Assembly: GCA_947628655.1 (NCBI GenBank)
Contig: CANRAS010000005.1
Coordinates: 62,001 to 126,000, forward strand
Direction: 5' to 3'
DNA: 64,000 bases
Source of the DNA: an uncultured Clostridia bacterium
GTDB taxonomy: Bacteria > Bacillota > Clostridia > Oscillospirales > Ruminococcaceae
Shown here: positions 40,904 through 50,244 of the stretch, one piece after another
Numbering within the stretch: the stretch's first letter is position 1
Layout of the letters: each line of letters begins with the position of its first letter
Translations under genes and position numbers: made by a program
The notes under the pieces: generated by a model
Told to the model about the DNA's origin: nothing
The model's database searches: none
What the model saw: the letters and a program-made list of their open reading frames with translations, nothing else

Positions 40904-43801
40904 CTAACTTCGCATTTTACGCTCGTTCCACTCCTGCCGTGTCATAAGCACCTGACGGGGCTTTGAACCCTCATAACCGCCGACAACGCCCATTTTTTCC
41001 ATTGTGTCGATAAGCCGCGCCGCTCTGCCGTAGCCGAGTTTTAAGCGCCGCTGGAGCGAGGACGTACTCGCTTGCCCCGCCTCTATCACATACTCGATTG
41101 CCTCTTCGAGTTTGTCGTCCTGTTCGCCCGTATCGTCATCGTCATCGGACGGGGCGTCCTTGCCGCCCGCGCTTACCATTTCCGTCTGACGTTCGATTTC
41201 GGCTATAATGCTTTCGTCGTATTCCGCCTTGAACGTCTGCTTTATGAAGTCCACGACGCGCTCTATTTCGCCGTCGGAAACGTAACAGCCCTGAAGTCTT
41301 ATCGGCTTTTGAGAACCGACGGGCATATACAGCATATCGCCGTTTCCTAGGAGTTTTTCCGCGCCCGAACTGTCGAGGATAACTCGGCTGTCGCTGTTTG
41401 ACGATACGAGCAAGGCAATTCGGCTGGGGATATTTCCCTTGATAAGTCCCGTAACGACGGAAACTATCGGCTTTTGCGTTGCTATTACGAGGTACATTCC
41501 CGCCGCTCTCGCTTTTTGAGCAAGGCGCACGATGCTGTCCTCAACGTCTTTCGGCGACGCCATCATAAGGTCGGCTAATTCGTCTATGAAAATTACGATA
41601 TGCGGCATAGGTTCGATGTCGATGTTCTCTTTTGCCAAGTCGTTGTAGCCGTCTATGTTGCGCACGTTGTTTTCGGAAAACAGCGTATAGCGGTTTTCCA
41701 TTTCAGTCACCGCCCACGCAAGCGCGCCTGCGGCTTTCTTCGGTTCGGTAACTACGGGGATAAGCAGGTGCGGTATTCCGTTGTACATCATAAATTCGAC
41801 CTGCTTTGGGTCTACCATTATAATGCGGACGTCCGTCGGCGTGGATTTCATCAGGATACTCATAATAATCGAGTTTACGCAGACGGATTTTCCCGAACCC
41901 GTAGTTCCCGCGATAAGCAGGTGCGGCATTTTCGTGATATTGCACGTTATCGCGTTTCCGCTGATGTCCTTTCCCAAAACGGTCACGAGTTTTTTGTCGA
42001 ATGTTTTCTTAAAATCGGCATTGTCCACGAGTTCGCGGAAGAACACCGTATCTTTTACCTTGTTCGGAATTTCTATTCCGACAGCGGGTTTGTCGGGTAC
42101 GGGCGCAATGCGCACTCCTCCCACCGCGAGATTAAGCGCGACATCGTCCGCGAGGTTCGCTATCTTCGAGAGTTTAACGCCCGGAGCGGGCTGGAGTTCA
42201 TAACGCGTAACGGACGGACCTCTGGACGCGCCCAAATAAGTAGTCTGTACGCCGAAACTGTCAAGCGTTTTGACGAGTTTATCCGCGTTTTGCTTTATCT
42301 CAGCGGAAATATCGTCCTGCTTTACGGGCTTTTTCACCTCGTCTAAAAGGTTCATCGGCGGGAGTGTGTATACATCTGACAGCTTTAACTGCGTATCGCT
42401 GTGTTTTTCGGGCTTTGACAATTCGCTTTGCGCTGTTAAATTATCGGTTTTTCTGCTCTCCTCGGCGAACTTCGGCGCGTTTTCGGCGATTATGTCGTCA
42501 AGGTCAAACGGAAGTTCCGCCTCGTCCGTGTCGGAAATATCGCCGAAGTCGCTGTTATCTTCGGGCATTTCCTCGGTGAACGGCTTGTCCGAATTTGTGA
42601 GGTTTTCGCGCGGCGCGTCAACTATCTTTGAAACGCGCGCGGGCTGTTTTTCCGCGTTCAGCTTGTCCAGCGCGTCGATAAGCGGTACGATGTCCGCGTC
42701 GCCGTCCTCGAAACGCGCGGGGTCGTCGGGGTTCTTCTCGCGCATTATCGGGTGCTTTTTCTCCATATAACGCTTTAACGCCTCTTCATAATCGCGGTTG
42801 TCGGCGTTCTGTTCCTCTTTGAGTTTGGAGCCGTCGCTGACTTCGGGCATTTTGATAGTGCGTTCGCCTATCTTCAGCGGTTCGGGGAGTTCGTCGGTTT
42901 TTTCCGCAGGAACTGCGGGTTCGCTTTCAAGTTCGTCTACACTTCCCACTATCTCGCGCATTTCGCGCATTTTCTGCGCTTTCGTATCGTCGGCGTAATA
43001 TTCCGCCATACGGCGCTTGTGTTCTTCGCGCTCGCGGAGTTTTTCCGCGTGAGCCTGCGCTCTGCGCTCGTTTTCCTGCTGTTCGAGTTCCCTATACTGC
43101 TCTTCGGTGAGCATACGCTGTTCTCTGCGGTATTCGCGGCGTTCCGATACGTTTTCGCTTATGTTCTTTACAGAACCGCCGAGTTTCGCGAACAGTTCCG
43201 ACAGGGGCATATCAATAAGCAGGAGAATACTTGCTAGTGCTAAGATGATTATGACGATACACGCGCCGAGTTTCCCCAAGAACAAAAGCGGTACGCCTAA
43301 GATTATCGCGAAAACACCTCCGCCCGACATTCCCGCGCCGCTTACATAGAGGTTTTTTATTACTTCAAAGAAATTCCCGCCGTTCACAATGCCTACGCCG
43401 AATATCTCCGCCGCCGCGCAGAGCATTATCATAAAAAGTCCGCGCTTTAGTAGGGTCAGCGAAATCGCGGAGTGCGTTTTTTTCGAGCCTACGACAACGC
43501 CCGCAGAAATCACGAGCGGACCTACCGCGAACGCCATAACCCCGAACAGTCCGTGCATTACGTCATAAAGCGCTTTCCAGCCCATTGAACCGGGAATAAG
43601 CGCCATAAGCGTCAAGAGCGCTCCGACCGCGTACAGTATTATAGACGCGGTGCGCCGTCTGCGCAGACTTTGGCGCATTGCCTCTTCGCGCAGGCGCTGA
43701 GCCTCTAATTCCGCTTTTTTGGAACGTGATGATGTTGTTCTTGTTTTCCCCGCCATTCCTCCCGCTTTTGTACCGCGGGAGGTAGTTTTTCTTTCTGCCA
43801 T
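40904..43801 (-). CDS. ftsK: DNA translocase FtsK/SpoIIIE
   Basis: A membrane-bound hexameric motor that pumps chromosomal DNA through the division or sporulation septum. The 965-aa protein has a basic N-terminus, about four to five membrane helices (about 50-205), a Glu/Arg-rich coiled linker (about 210-480), the FtsK alpha-beta motor (about 490-880; Walker A AGTTGSGKS near 632, Walker B HIVIFIDELADLM near 745) and the winged-helix gamma domain (about 895-960, STSSLQRRLKLGYGRAARLID). Nearby tepA and spore genes fit a SpoIIIE-like role, but it could serve both functions. Confidence 0.93.
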   Translation of the reverse strand: MAERKTTSRGTKAGGMAGKTRTTSSRSKKAELEAQRLREEAMRQSLRRRRTASIILYAVGALLTLMALIPGSMGWKALYDVMHGLFGVMAFAVGPLVISAGVVVGSKKTHSAISLTLLKRGLFMIMLCAAAEIFGVGIVNGGNFFEVIKNLYVSGAGMSGGGVFAIILGVPLLFLGKLGACIVIIILALASILLLIDMPLSELFAKLGGSVKNISENVSERREYRREQRMLTEEQYRELEQQENERRAQAHAEKLREREEHKRRMAEYYADDTKAQKMREMREIVGSVDELESEPAVPAEKTDELPEPLKIGERTIKMPEVSDGSKLKEEQNADNRDYEEALKRYMEKKHPIMREKNPDDPARFEDGDADIVPLIDALDKLNAEKQPARVSKIVDAPRENLTNSDKPFTEEMPEDNSDFGDISDTDEAELPFDLDDIIAENAPKFAEESRKTDNLTAQSELSKPEKHSDTQLKLSDVYTLPPMNLLDEVKKPVKQDDISAEIKQNADKLVKTLDSFGVQTTYLGASRGPSVTRYELQPAPGVKLSKIANLADDVALNLAVGGVRIAPVPDKPAVGIEIPNKVKDTVFFRELVDNADFKKTFDKKLVTVLGKDISGNAITCNITKMPHLLIAGTTGSGKSVCVNSIIMSILMKSTPTDVRIIMVDPKQVEFMMYNGIPHLLIPVVTEPKKAAGALAWAVTEMENRYTLFSENNVRNIDGYNDLAKENIDIEPMPHIVIFIDELADLMMASPKDVEDSIVRLAQKARAAGMYLVIATQKPIVSVVTGLIKGNIPSRIALLVSSNSDSRVILDSSGAEKLLGNGDMLYMPVGSQKPIRLQGCYVSDGEIERVVDFIKQTFKAEYDESIIAEIERQTEMVSAGGKDAPSDDDDDTGEQDDKLEEAIEYVIEAGQASTSSLQRRLKLGYGRAARLIDTMEKMGVVGGYEGSKPRQVLMTRQEWNERKMRS

Positions 43802-43846
43802 TTTTATCTTCCTTTATGTATTTTGCCTAATTTCTATATTACTTCA

Positions 43847-44716
43847 TTACTTCATAAACAGCGATGAAAGCGCGCCGCCCGTTGCGTGTTCCCAAATTCC
43901 GCCCGCAACGCACAAAACGCCGATTATCGCCGTGTATATTCCGAAAATCTTGAACCTGTCGTTTTTTATCAGCCACTTTACGAGTTTTATCGCCAAAAAT
44001 CCGACGACCGCCGATATAACAAATCCTATGCCGAGCATTACCCAATCCAACTGCATATCGCTTTTAAGCGCGTCGCCGATTTCGAGAACGCTCCCGCCGA
44101 GTATCGCGGGGATACCCAAAACGAACGCGAACGACACCGCCGTTTCCTTTTCAAGTCCGCAAAACAGACCCGCCGCCGTTGTCGAACCCGAACGCGATAC
44201 GCCGGGGAATAAGGCTACGCATTGGAAAAGCCCTACCGTTACTGCGTCTTTCACCTTCATATCCTCGGCTTGCTTTCTGCCGTGACATCTGTCGGATAAG
44301 AAAAGCATTACCGCCGTAAACATAAACGCCAGACCCTCGAAGATTATATCTCCGTCGCCTTCGCGCGCTGTGAAGAAGTCCTTGAACAAGTACACGGGAA
44401 CTAAAAGCAATGTCGCGATTATCACCATAAACATCATACGGCGCGAGCCGTTCATATTCTTCCACGAAAATTTCCCCGTGAATATATCGCCAATAGTCAG
44501 GAAAAATTCCTTTATCATACCCCAGACAGTCTTCCAAAAGGCAACCAGCACCGCCGCCAGTGTTCCTAAGTGCAAAACTATCATCAGTATCAGCGCGTCG
44601 TCGCCCGTGTAGCCCGTGATGTGCTGAATTACCGACAAATGCCCCGAACTCGAAACAGGCAGGAACTCCGTTAAACCCTGCACTACGCCTTGAATTATTA
44701 CGTTTATTATGTCCAT
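43847..44716 (-). CDS. uppP: Undecaprenyl-diphosphatase UppP/BacA
   Basis: This integral membrane enzyme removes a phosphate from undecaprenyl diphosphate to recycle the lipid carrier of cell-wall synthesis; extra copies give bacitracin resistance. The 289-aa protein has about eight helices and both family motifs: GLTEFLPVSSSGHLSV (about 14-29) and FPGVSRSGSTTAAG (about 168-181). A GGGGA site lies upstream of the ATG. It is separated from the upstream small ORF by a terminator-like hairpin and may have its own weak promoter. Confidence 0.95.
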   Translation of the reverse strand: MDIINVIIQGVVQGLTEFLPVSSSGHLSVIQHITGYTGDDALILMIVLHLGTLAAVLVAFWKTVWGMIKEFFLTIGDIFTGKFSWKNMNGSRRMMFMVIIATLLLVPVYLFKDFFTAREGDGDIIFEGLAFMFTAVMLFLSDRCHGRKQAEDMKVKDAVTVGLFQCVALFPGVSRSGSTTAAGLFCGLEKETAVSFAFVLGIPAILGGSVLEIGDALKSDMQLDWVMLGIGFVISAVVGFLAIKLVKWLIKNDRFKIFGIYTAIIGVLCVAGGIWEHATGGALSSLFMK

Positions 44717-44730
44717 AGTTATCCCCTTAT

Positions 44731-44754
44731 GTAAAACCGCCGTTTTTGGCGGTG
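44731..44754 (-). terminator. Terminator between the small ORF and uppP
   Basis: Read on the minus strand: ACCGCC and GGCGGT arms around an A-rich loop, followed by TTTTAC. It probably ends the tepA transcript. Confidence 0.6.
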
Positions 44755-44760
44755 TATTGA

Positions 44761-44880
44761 TTACAGATTGCCGTTATTAAATAACATTCGCACCATTAAG
44801 TTTGACGCAACTATATCGTGCATATGCTCGTCAAGCTGTTCAAGTGCGTCATTTTCGCCTTGTTTGCGTTCGTCGCTCAC
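44761..44880 (-). CDS. 39-aa ORF translationally coupled to tepA
   Basis: A short frame runs on the minus strand from GTG (44880-44878) to TAA (44763-44761). GTG overlaps the tepA stop by 4 bases (GTGA), and GGAGGGGAG lies 4 to 5 bases upstream inside the tepA end, a strong translation signal. The product is acidic and mostly helical: [16 protein letters not shown], then [12 protein letters not shown] and an MLFNNGNL end. It has no membrane helix and does not resemble YlzJ, which occupies this place in Bacillus. No family is recognised. Confidence 0.6.
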   Translation of the reverse strand: MSDERKQGENDALEQLDEHMHDIVASNLMVRMLFNNGNL

Positions 44881-45707
44881 CGTTCTCCCCTCCAATCTCC
44901 TAAGCGCATATCCGCGCGGTCTTGCTGTACTGCCGCGGCAACTGCCTTTGACGGCGGATTTTCACCGCTGACAGCCGACGCTTTGCGTTTGGAGGAGGAT
45001 TTTTTGGAATTTTTCGGCTTTGCTTTCGCCTTGTTCCGCTTTTCTATCAGCTTATACAAGCACTGCACCGCGTCGGACAGCGAACCCAAGCTGTCTATCA
45101 GCCCCTCTTTGACAGCGCTTTTGCCGTCAAGCACCGTGCCTATGTCAAGCACAAGTTCGTCGCGCTCCATCATAAGTTCTTTAAAGCGTTCGGGGCGCAT
45201 TTTGCTGTTTCCTACGACAAATTTCGTTATCCTGTCCTGCATTTTCTCGAAATAGCGCATAGTCTGCGGAACGCCGAGCGTCATTCCGTTTATCCTCACG
45301 GGGTGAATGGTCATTGTCGCCGACGGCACGATAAAACTCTTGTTCGCCGCGACGGACAGCGGAACGCCTATCGAATGTCCTCCGCCTAACACTATTGAAA
45401 CAGTGGGTTTCGACATTCCCGCGATAAGTTCCGCAATCGCAAGCCCTGCCTCGACGTCCCCGCCTACCGTATTCAGCACGACCAGCAAACCCTCGACGCT
45501 TTGATCCTCCTCTATCGCCACAAGAGCGGGAATGATATGCTCGTATTTCGTCGTCTTGTTCTGCGACGGGAGAATATAGTGTCCCTCGATCTGCCCGATA
45601 ATAGTAAGACAGCGGATATTGTGAACCGCGTTTTCCGCGGCGATTATGCCCGTATCGGTTATCTGCCCGTTCACATCTTCCGTGACCGATGTGTTTTCTT
45701 CGTCCAT
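44877..45707 (-). CDS. ClpP-class serine protease, TepA-like
   Basis: The 276-aa protein belongs to the ClpP/crotonase superfamily, TepA (translocation-enhancing peptidase) branch. It shows [23 protein letters not shown] (Gly-rich oxyanion strand, about 78-100), the catalytic Ser in [16 protein letters not shown] (about 118) and the His in [13 protein letters not shown] (about 143). The C-terminal 60 residues are Lys/Ser-rich. In Bacillota tepA lies next to ftsK/spoIIIE, as it does here with uppP in between. Its substrate is unsettled; a role with signal peptides or secreted proteins has been proposed. The frame starts at ATG 45707 after AGGAGCGAT. Confidence 0.83.
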   Translation of the reverse strand: MDEENTSVTEDVNGQITDTGIIAAENAVHNIRCLTIIGQIEGHYILPSQNKTTKYEHIIPALVAIEEDQSVEGLLVVLNTVGGDVEAGLAIAELIAGMSKPTVSIVLGGGHSIGVPLSVAANKSFIVPSATMTIHPVRINGMTLGVPQTMRYFEKMQDRITKFVVGNSKMRPERFKELMMERDELVLDIGTVLDGKSAVKEGLIDSLGSLSDAVQCLYKLIEKRNKAKAKPKNSKKSSSKRKASAVSGENPPSKAVAAAVQQDRADMRLGDWRGER

Positions 45708-45772
45708 TCCTATCGCTCCTTGTACAGTATTTTGTACATATTATTACAATTAGCAATAGAAATATTCAAAAA

Positions 45773-47989
45773 TCAATCGCTGTTCATAAATTTATTCATA
45801 GTTGCCAAAACAGCGGGGATTTCGAGCGGTTTTGATAAATGCGCGTTCATACCCGCTTTGCGGCTCTTTTCCTCGTCCTCCGCGAACGCGTTCGCGGTCA
45901 TCGCGACTATAGGCACTACAGCGGCGTCGGGACGCGGCAGTGAGCGTATCACTTTAGTAGCCTCAAAGCCGTTCATACGCGGCATTTGTATATCCATCAG
46001 GATCAGGTCATAATAATGCAGTTCGCTTTGTGCGAAAAGTTCCGCAGCCTTTCTGCCGTCCTCCGCCTCGTCGATTTGCGCGCCTGTCACATCTCCCAAA
46101 AGCTGAACGGCAATCTCGCGGTTCAGTTCGTTATCTTCGGCAAGCAGAATGTGCTTTCCGCTGAAATCATACGATTTGCTTTCAGCGCATTTTCTGCATT
46201 CAGAATTATCCTTGCGCCATTCTATCTTCTTCGTGTTGTCGCCCAAAGCAAAAGGCAATTCGACCTTAAATTCCGAACCCTTGCCGTATTCGCTCTGCAC
46301 GGTGACTTTACCGCCCATAAGTTCCGAGAACCTGCGTACTATCGACAATCCTAAGCCCGTACCGCCGAATTTCCGCGCGATGTCGGCGTTCTCCTGCTCG
46401 AACGCCTCGAATATCTTGCCCAAATTTTCCTGCTTAATGCCCTTGCCCGTGTCCTTGACGGAGAACTCCAGGAGGACGCGTTTTTCCTCGCATTTAAGTT
46501 CCTTTACCGTCAGGGTAATGCTCCCGCCGTTCGGCGTGAACTTCAGCGCGTTTGAAAGCAGGTTCGTGAGAATTTGATTTAAGCGCAGAGAGTCGCCCTC
46601 TATAAATTCGTAAAGTTCGCCCTCAGGGTTTACTTCAAAGTTAATCCCCCGTTCGTCTGCTTGAACTTTATAGATGTTCTCAATATTTTCAAGGAAAAGG
46701 CACAAATCGAAAAGTTCGCTTTTAAGCTGTATCTTTCCGCTTTCTATCTTCGACATATCCAATACGTCGTTGATAAGCGACATAAGGTGCTTTGACGAAA
46801 GCGCGACTTTTCGCAGGCTGTCGTCCACCTTTTCGGGGTCGCGCACGTTTTGACGCGCGATTTCGGTCATTCCGATTATGCCGTTCATCGGCGTGCGGAT
46901 TTCGTGGCTCATACGGCTTAAAAACTCGCTCTTCGCGCGGTTCGCCTGTTCCGCGGCTTTCTGCGCCTGCTCCGCCTCCTCGCGGGCGATTTCAAGCTGT
47001 TTTGAGTGCGCCCGCAAATTCATCAGATACACAAAGAATATCGCCAAAATAATCAGCGCGATAACCGCCATCATCGTAATAGCGTTGCTGTTCAGCTTTC
47101 GGCTCAAGGTTTCCGACAGATTATCAACGACGTCATACGGCACTTCCATAAGCATATACCAATCCGTGTCCTCAATCGGCGCGTAGTACATACACATATG
47201 CACGCCGGCGATTTTGTAAATCGCCATACCCGAACCGCCGTCTTTCAGACCGTCCGCTATTTCGTCAACGGAATAACCCTCGTCAAATTCGGCGTATTCT
47301 CTGAACCTTGAAATGAAATTGCTCCCCGTCGGCACGTCGGTGACGTAGCTGTTGCAGATTATAAAACTGCCGTCGCGCGTTACTATACTCGCGTTTGTCT
47401 GCCCGTCCTCACTTTGCAAAAACAGGTGCTGACCGATAGATTCCGCCGTGTATCCCGCTATTATCGCGATTATTTTCCTGCCGTCATAGATAATAGGAGA
47501 AATCTGCGTTCCCAAGACTATCATATCATTGTCGTGAAACGCCTCGTTGTATGATATAAGCCTGTCCCCGCCTTTGAGAAGTTCCGCGAGAAAGCTAAGA
47601 TGCGACGCGGCGGGACGTTTCCCGTCGCGGCTGTAGTAATAGCCGTCCTCGTCGATAAACGCCATAAAATCGAAGTCGTTGTTCGCCTCGGCGTCGGTTA
47701 TGAAACGCTCTATTGTTTCGAGATTTTTCATATCCTCGCCGTTCACGCTTTCCGCAACGGCTTTCAGCCCGCTGTATCTGAGCGACAGGCTTGAATTGAA
47801 ATTCGTCTGCGTAAGGTCGGTCATTTCGCGAAGATATATCATATTCATATCTTTTGTGAAATCCGACGTTATCGTTGACGAGGCGCGTATCAGCCAGTTT
47901 AAAAGCAAAAGACAGACAAGCACGATCGCCGATACCAGCGCGATATACGACAGCTTGTGAGGGCGTTTTTTCACGGGATTTTCAGTCAT
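45773..47989 (-). CDS. Hybrid histidine kinase with extracellular Cache-type sensor
   Basis: This 738-aa membrane sensor has a first helix (about 14-36), an extracellular double-Cache-like domain (about 40-300), a second helix (about 303-325), a short coiled coil, the HisKA domain with the phosphorylated His in FLSRMSHEIRTPMNG (about 366), the HATPase domain (about 465-580; NLLSNALKFTPNGG, KDTGKGI, GGTGLGLSIV) and a receiver domain (about 615-735; AEDNELN, phospho-Asp in LILMDIQMP near 666, Lys in LSKPLE). No DNA-binding response regulator is adjacent. Its start overlaps the end of the upstream solute-binding lipoprotein gene by 8 bases, which ties the two together functionally. Confidence 0.9.
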   Translation of the reverse strand: MTENPVKKRPHKLSYIALVSAIVLVCLLLLNWLIRASSTITSDFTKDMNMIYLREMTDLTQTNFNSSLSLRYSGLKAVAESVNGEDMKNLETIERFITDAEANNDFDFMAFIDEDGYYYSRDGKRPAASHLSFLAELLKGGDRLISYNEAFHDNDMIVLGTQISPIIYDGRKIIAIIAGYTAESIGQHLFLQSEDGQTNASIVTRDGSFIICNSYVTDVPTGSNFISRFREYAEFDEGYSVDEIADGLKDGGSGMAIYKIAGVHMCMYYAPIEDTDWYMLMEVPYDVVDNLSETLSRKLNSNAITMMAVIALIILAIFFVYLMNLRAHSKQLEIAREEAEQAQKAAEQANRAKSEFLSRMSHEIRTPMNGIIGMTEIARQNVRDPEKVDDSLRKVALSSKHLMSLINDVLDMSKIESGKIQLKSELFDLCLFLENIENIYKVQADERGINFEVNPEGELYEFIEGDSLRLNQILTNLLSNALKFTPNGGSITLTVKELKCEEKRVLLEFSVKDTGKGIKQENLGKIFEAFEQENADIARKFGGTGLGLSIVRRFSELMGGKVTVQSEYGKGSEFKVELPFALGDNTKKIEWRKDNSECRKCAESKSYDFSGKHILLAEDNELNREIAVQLLGDVTGAQIDEAEDGRKAAELFAQSELHYYDLILMDIQMPRMNGFEATKVIRSLPRPDAAVVPIVAMTANAFAEDEEKSRKAGMNAHLSKPLEIPAVLATMNKFMNSD

Positions 47990-49913
47990 TTTGGTTCACC
48001 GATATTATCCTTCCTTCGACCTTTGATGATATTTCCTCGTTGTTGTGACTTACGATGTAATCTTCAAGTACGCTTTTAAAAGTCAAGTCGGTTTCGCGGA
48101 CAAGTTTCACATTTTCGTCTTTAGGAACGTCGTCGCTGTAAACATTCAGCATTGTGTAACCGTCGCCGTTGTTGTCGAAATATCCGTTTACGCCCGCCAT
48201 ATAATTCGTGACCGCTATCGTGTACGCCGCGTTTTCGTCAAGCGGAGAACCGTCGGGGAGCGTCACTTCCACAAGCTGTGCGGGAGTTTCCTCCGTGGGC
48301 GCTGTGAACGAATATTTCAGCCCCGAAACGTTCAAGAACCGCCCGCCCGGAATGTTGTTATCGCTTATTATCGCGGAAATGCCGTTTTCGAGCATACTTC
48401 TGATAACGTCCGCGTTTACTTCGAGGACGATTATTTTGTTGTCATACGGCAAAACCGCGTCTAAATCATAGCTGTAAATGTCACCCTTATACAGGCTTGA
48501 CCTTATCGAACCGCCGTTTACTACGGCAATATCCACGCCCATAATTTCCCTTATGGCGTCGGACACAAGGTTTCCTATCTCCGTTTCCTGCAAGCGGACG
48601 TTGTAATTCTGCACTATCATATCCTGACCGATAGTGCCGAGCAGGGAACCGTTTTGGCTGTCGCCGTCCTGAAAATACGCGTCAAGCTCGGCGAACGCGG
48701 GTTCTATTTCGGATTTACCGCAGAGAACGGAGTTGCAGCGGCTGCCGAAATAGCGCATAAAATCGGCGGATATTGATAGATTGAAGTTATAGCCGTTTTC
48801 AATGCAGTCCTGTATTCCCGCGGGAACGATGTCATCTGCGGGCTGATAATCCACGAGATACGAATACGCCGCGCCGTTGTCTTTCATAAACACGTCCTGC
48901 CCTTCGGGGGTGGAGATAAGGCTCAATATCTTTCGGCAAGCGTCGAGTTTCGTTTCATTTCCCTTTTCTGTAAGCGCGCTGTTTATCCCCAAAAACGCGG
49001 ACGGCGAGGAAATCGTCCACGCGGGATTGCCCTGGTCGCTGAAAATAGGGAGCATATCAAATTCATAGTCGCTTATTTCTTTTATATTGTCGAGCATACT
49101 AACGCTGCTGAACACCATAAACATTTCGCCGTTGCTCATTTTTTCGAGAATAGGCACGGCGTTTGTGTCGGGCAAAAACGGCATACTGTCCATATAGCCC
49201 TTTTCTATCATTTCAAGAGGCAGGTCAAGGCACATTTCCATTTTGCCCGAAAACTTAGAAGTGCCGTCTTTAAGACCGTCCGTCCACTGTATACCGTCAG
49301 CCTGACCGAAGAAGTCGGGGACGACGGACGCGAGCGCGAAAACTGCGGTTTCCTGCTCCGTGCCGTCAACGGCAAAATCCGCGCCGTTTTCGCCCGTGCC
49401 GATGTTCTTTTGCTTTGCCTTATCGAGCATTTCCAGAAGTTCGTCCTGCGTTGTCGGAACGGAAAGTCCGTTTTGCTTTGCGAGCGTAACATTATATATG
49501 TACCCGTAATACTGCGCGGGCAGAGGGATAAACAGATTTTTCCCGTTTACGGCGGTCTTATGCATAATTCCCGACTGATACGCCGAAACGTATTCATCGG
49601 CGCTCAGGTCAGCCAGATAATTCAGCACATCGCCCGTTGCGAGAGTGGACGTTACAATGTCGCACCCGTGACCGTTGCGCAGACGGCGCGTGATTTCGCC
49701 GTCAAGGGTAGCAGGCGTATTCCGTTCGATTTGCAGGTCTATGTCGGGGTATTTTGTTTCGATAAATTCCTCTAAGTGCGGTAATTCTGTAGTGTACATC
49801 ATAGTAACGACGGTTTTCCCGCCGTCGGAACTCTCCGTTTTCCCCGAAGAACACCCCGTTAAAACCACCGCTCCCGCGATTGCTATGCACATTAAACTCT
49901 GCTTTATTTTCAT
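47982..49913 (-). CDS. Lipoprotein: solute-binding domain fused to a 5'-nucleotidase C-terminal domain
   Basis: The protein of about 643 aa has a lipoprotein signal (lipobox LTGC, Cys about residue 21), an ABC-type extracellular solute-binding domain (about 30-405; features such as YNVTLAKQNGLSVPTTQDELLEML and NPAWTISSPSAFLGIN) and a C-terminal 5'-nucleotidase_C domain (about 430-620; ETEIGNLVSDAIRE, VVNGGSIRSSLYKGDI, VLPYDNKIIVLEV, NYMAGVNGYFDNNGDGY). The metallophosphoesterase domain of true 5'-nucleotidases is absent, so it should bind but not cleave a nucleotide-like ligand. No ABC permease is adjacent; instead it overlaps a hybrid histidine kinase, suggesting a sensory role. ATG 49913 with AGGTGA is the start. 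Confidence 0.82.
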   Translation of the reverse strand: MKIKQSLMCIAIAGAVVLTGCSSGKTESSDGGKTVVTMMYTTELPHLEEFIETKYPDIDLQIERNTPATLDGEITRRLRNGHGCDIVTSTLATGDVLNYLADLSADEYVSAYQSGIMHKTAVNGKNLFIPLPAQYYGYIYNVTLAKQNGLSVPTTQDELLEMLDKAKQKNIGTGENGADFAVDGTEQETAVFALASVVPDFFGQADGIQWTDGLKDGTSKFSGKMEMCLDLPLEMIEKGYMDSMPFLPDTNAVPILEKMSNGEMFMVFSSVSMLDNIKEISDYEFDMLPIFSDQGNPAWTISSPSAFLGINSALTEKGNETKLDACRKILSLISTPEGQDVFMKDNGAAYSYLVDYQPADDIVPAGIQDCIENGYNFNLSISADFMRYFGSRCNSVLCGKSEIEPAFAELDAYFQDGDSQNGSLLGTIGQDMIVQNYNVRLQETEIGNLVSDAIREIMGVDIAVVNGGSIRSSLYKGDIYSYDLDAVLPYDNKIIVLEVNADVIRSMLENGISAIISDNNIPGGRFLNVSGLKYSFTAPTEETPAQLVEVTLPDGSPLDENAAYTIAVTNYMAGVNGYFDNNGDGYTMLNVYSDDVPKDENVKLVRETDLTFKSVLEDYIVSHNNEEISSKVEGRIISVNQND

Positions 49914-49952
49914 AAAAATCACCTGTTAGTTAAAATTTTCATACACATATTT

Positions 49953-49981
49953 ATTATACCACATTATATAGGTTTTGTCAA
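49953..49981 (-). promoter_or_regulatory. Sigma-A promoter of the lipoprotein-histidine kinase operon
   Basis: On the minus strand: TTGACA (49981-49976), a 17-bp spacer, TATAAT (49958-49953). Both hexamers are perfect; 40 bp before the start codon. Confidence 0.88.
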
Positions 49982-50039
49982 GCGGTGAAAAACTATTTAC
50001 AGCGTTCCCCCCGCGGGCGGCGGGGAAACGCCTGAACCT

Positions 50040-50178
50040 ATATCAAGAGTGTCAACATTTTAACCATAAGACAATCTTTCCGCGCCCGATAGGGCGCACC
50101 TTTGCTATACACTATGCACTGTGCACTATAAACTGCGCCAGCATCTAGCCTCTAGCCTCTAATTTTCTAGCCTCTAGC
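50040..50178. repeat. Copy of the GGTGCGCCC module plus heptad repeats
   Basis: The reverse complement reads: heptads of the CACTATGCACTG type (50110-50136), then GGTGCGCCC-ATC-GGGCGCGG (about 50079-50102), then AGATTGTCTTATGG. The same order occurs at 53330-53412 and, in part, at 10370-10450 and 61193-61227. CTAGCCTCTAGCCTCTAAT heptads follow at 50140-50178. No gene is seen. Confidence 0.65.
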
Positions 50179-50179
50179 A

Positions 50180-50208
50180 GAATACTTGTACCTATCCAAG
50201 CATATAAT
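50180..50208 (+). promoter_or_regulatory. Putative sigma-E (sporulation) promoter of sipL-spoIVA
   Basis: GAATACT (50180-50186), 14 bp, CATATAAT (50201-50208). It matches the mother-cell sigma-E pattern kmATAtt-N14-CATACAnT at 6 of 7 and about 7 of 8 positions. spoIVA is a sigma-E target in studied spore formers, and the site lies 37 bp before the first gene. Confidence 0.65.
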
Positions 50209-50244
50209 CCTACAGAAAAGCTCTACACTAAAGGAGGATTAATT

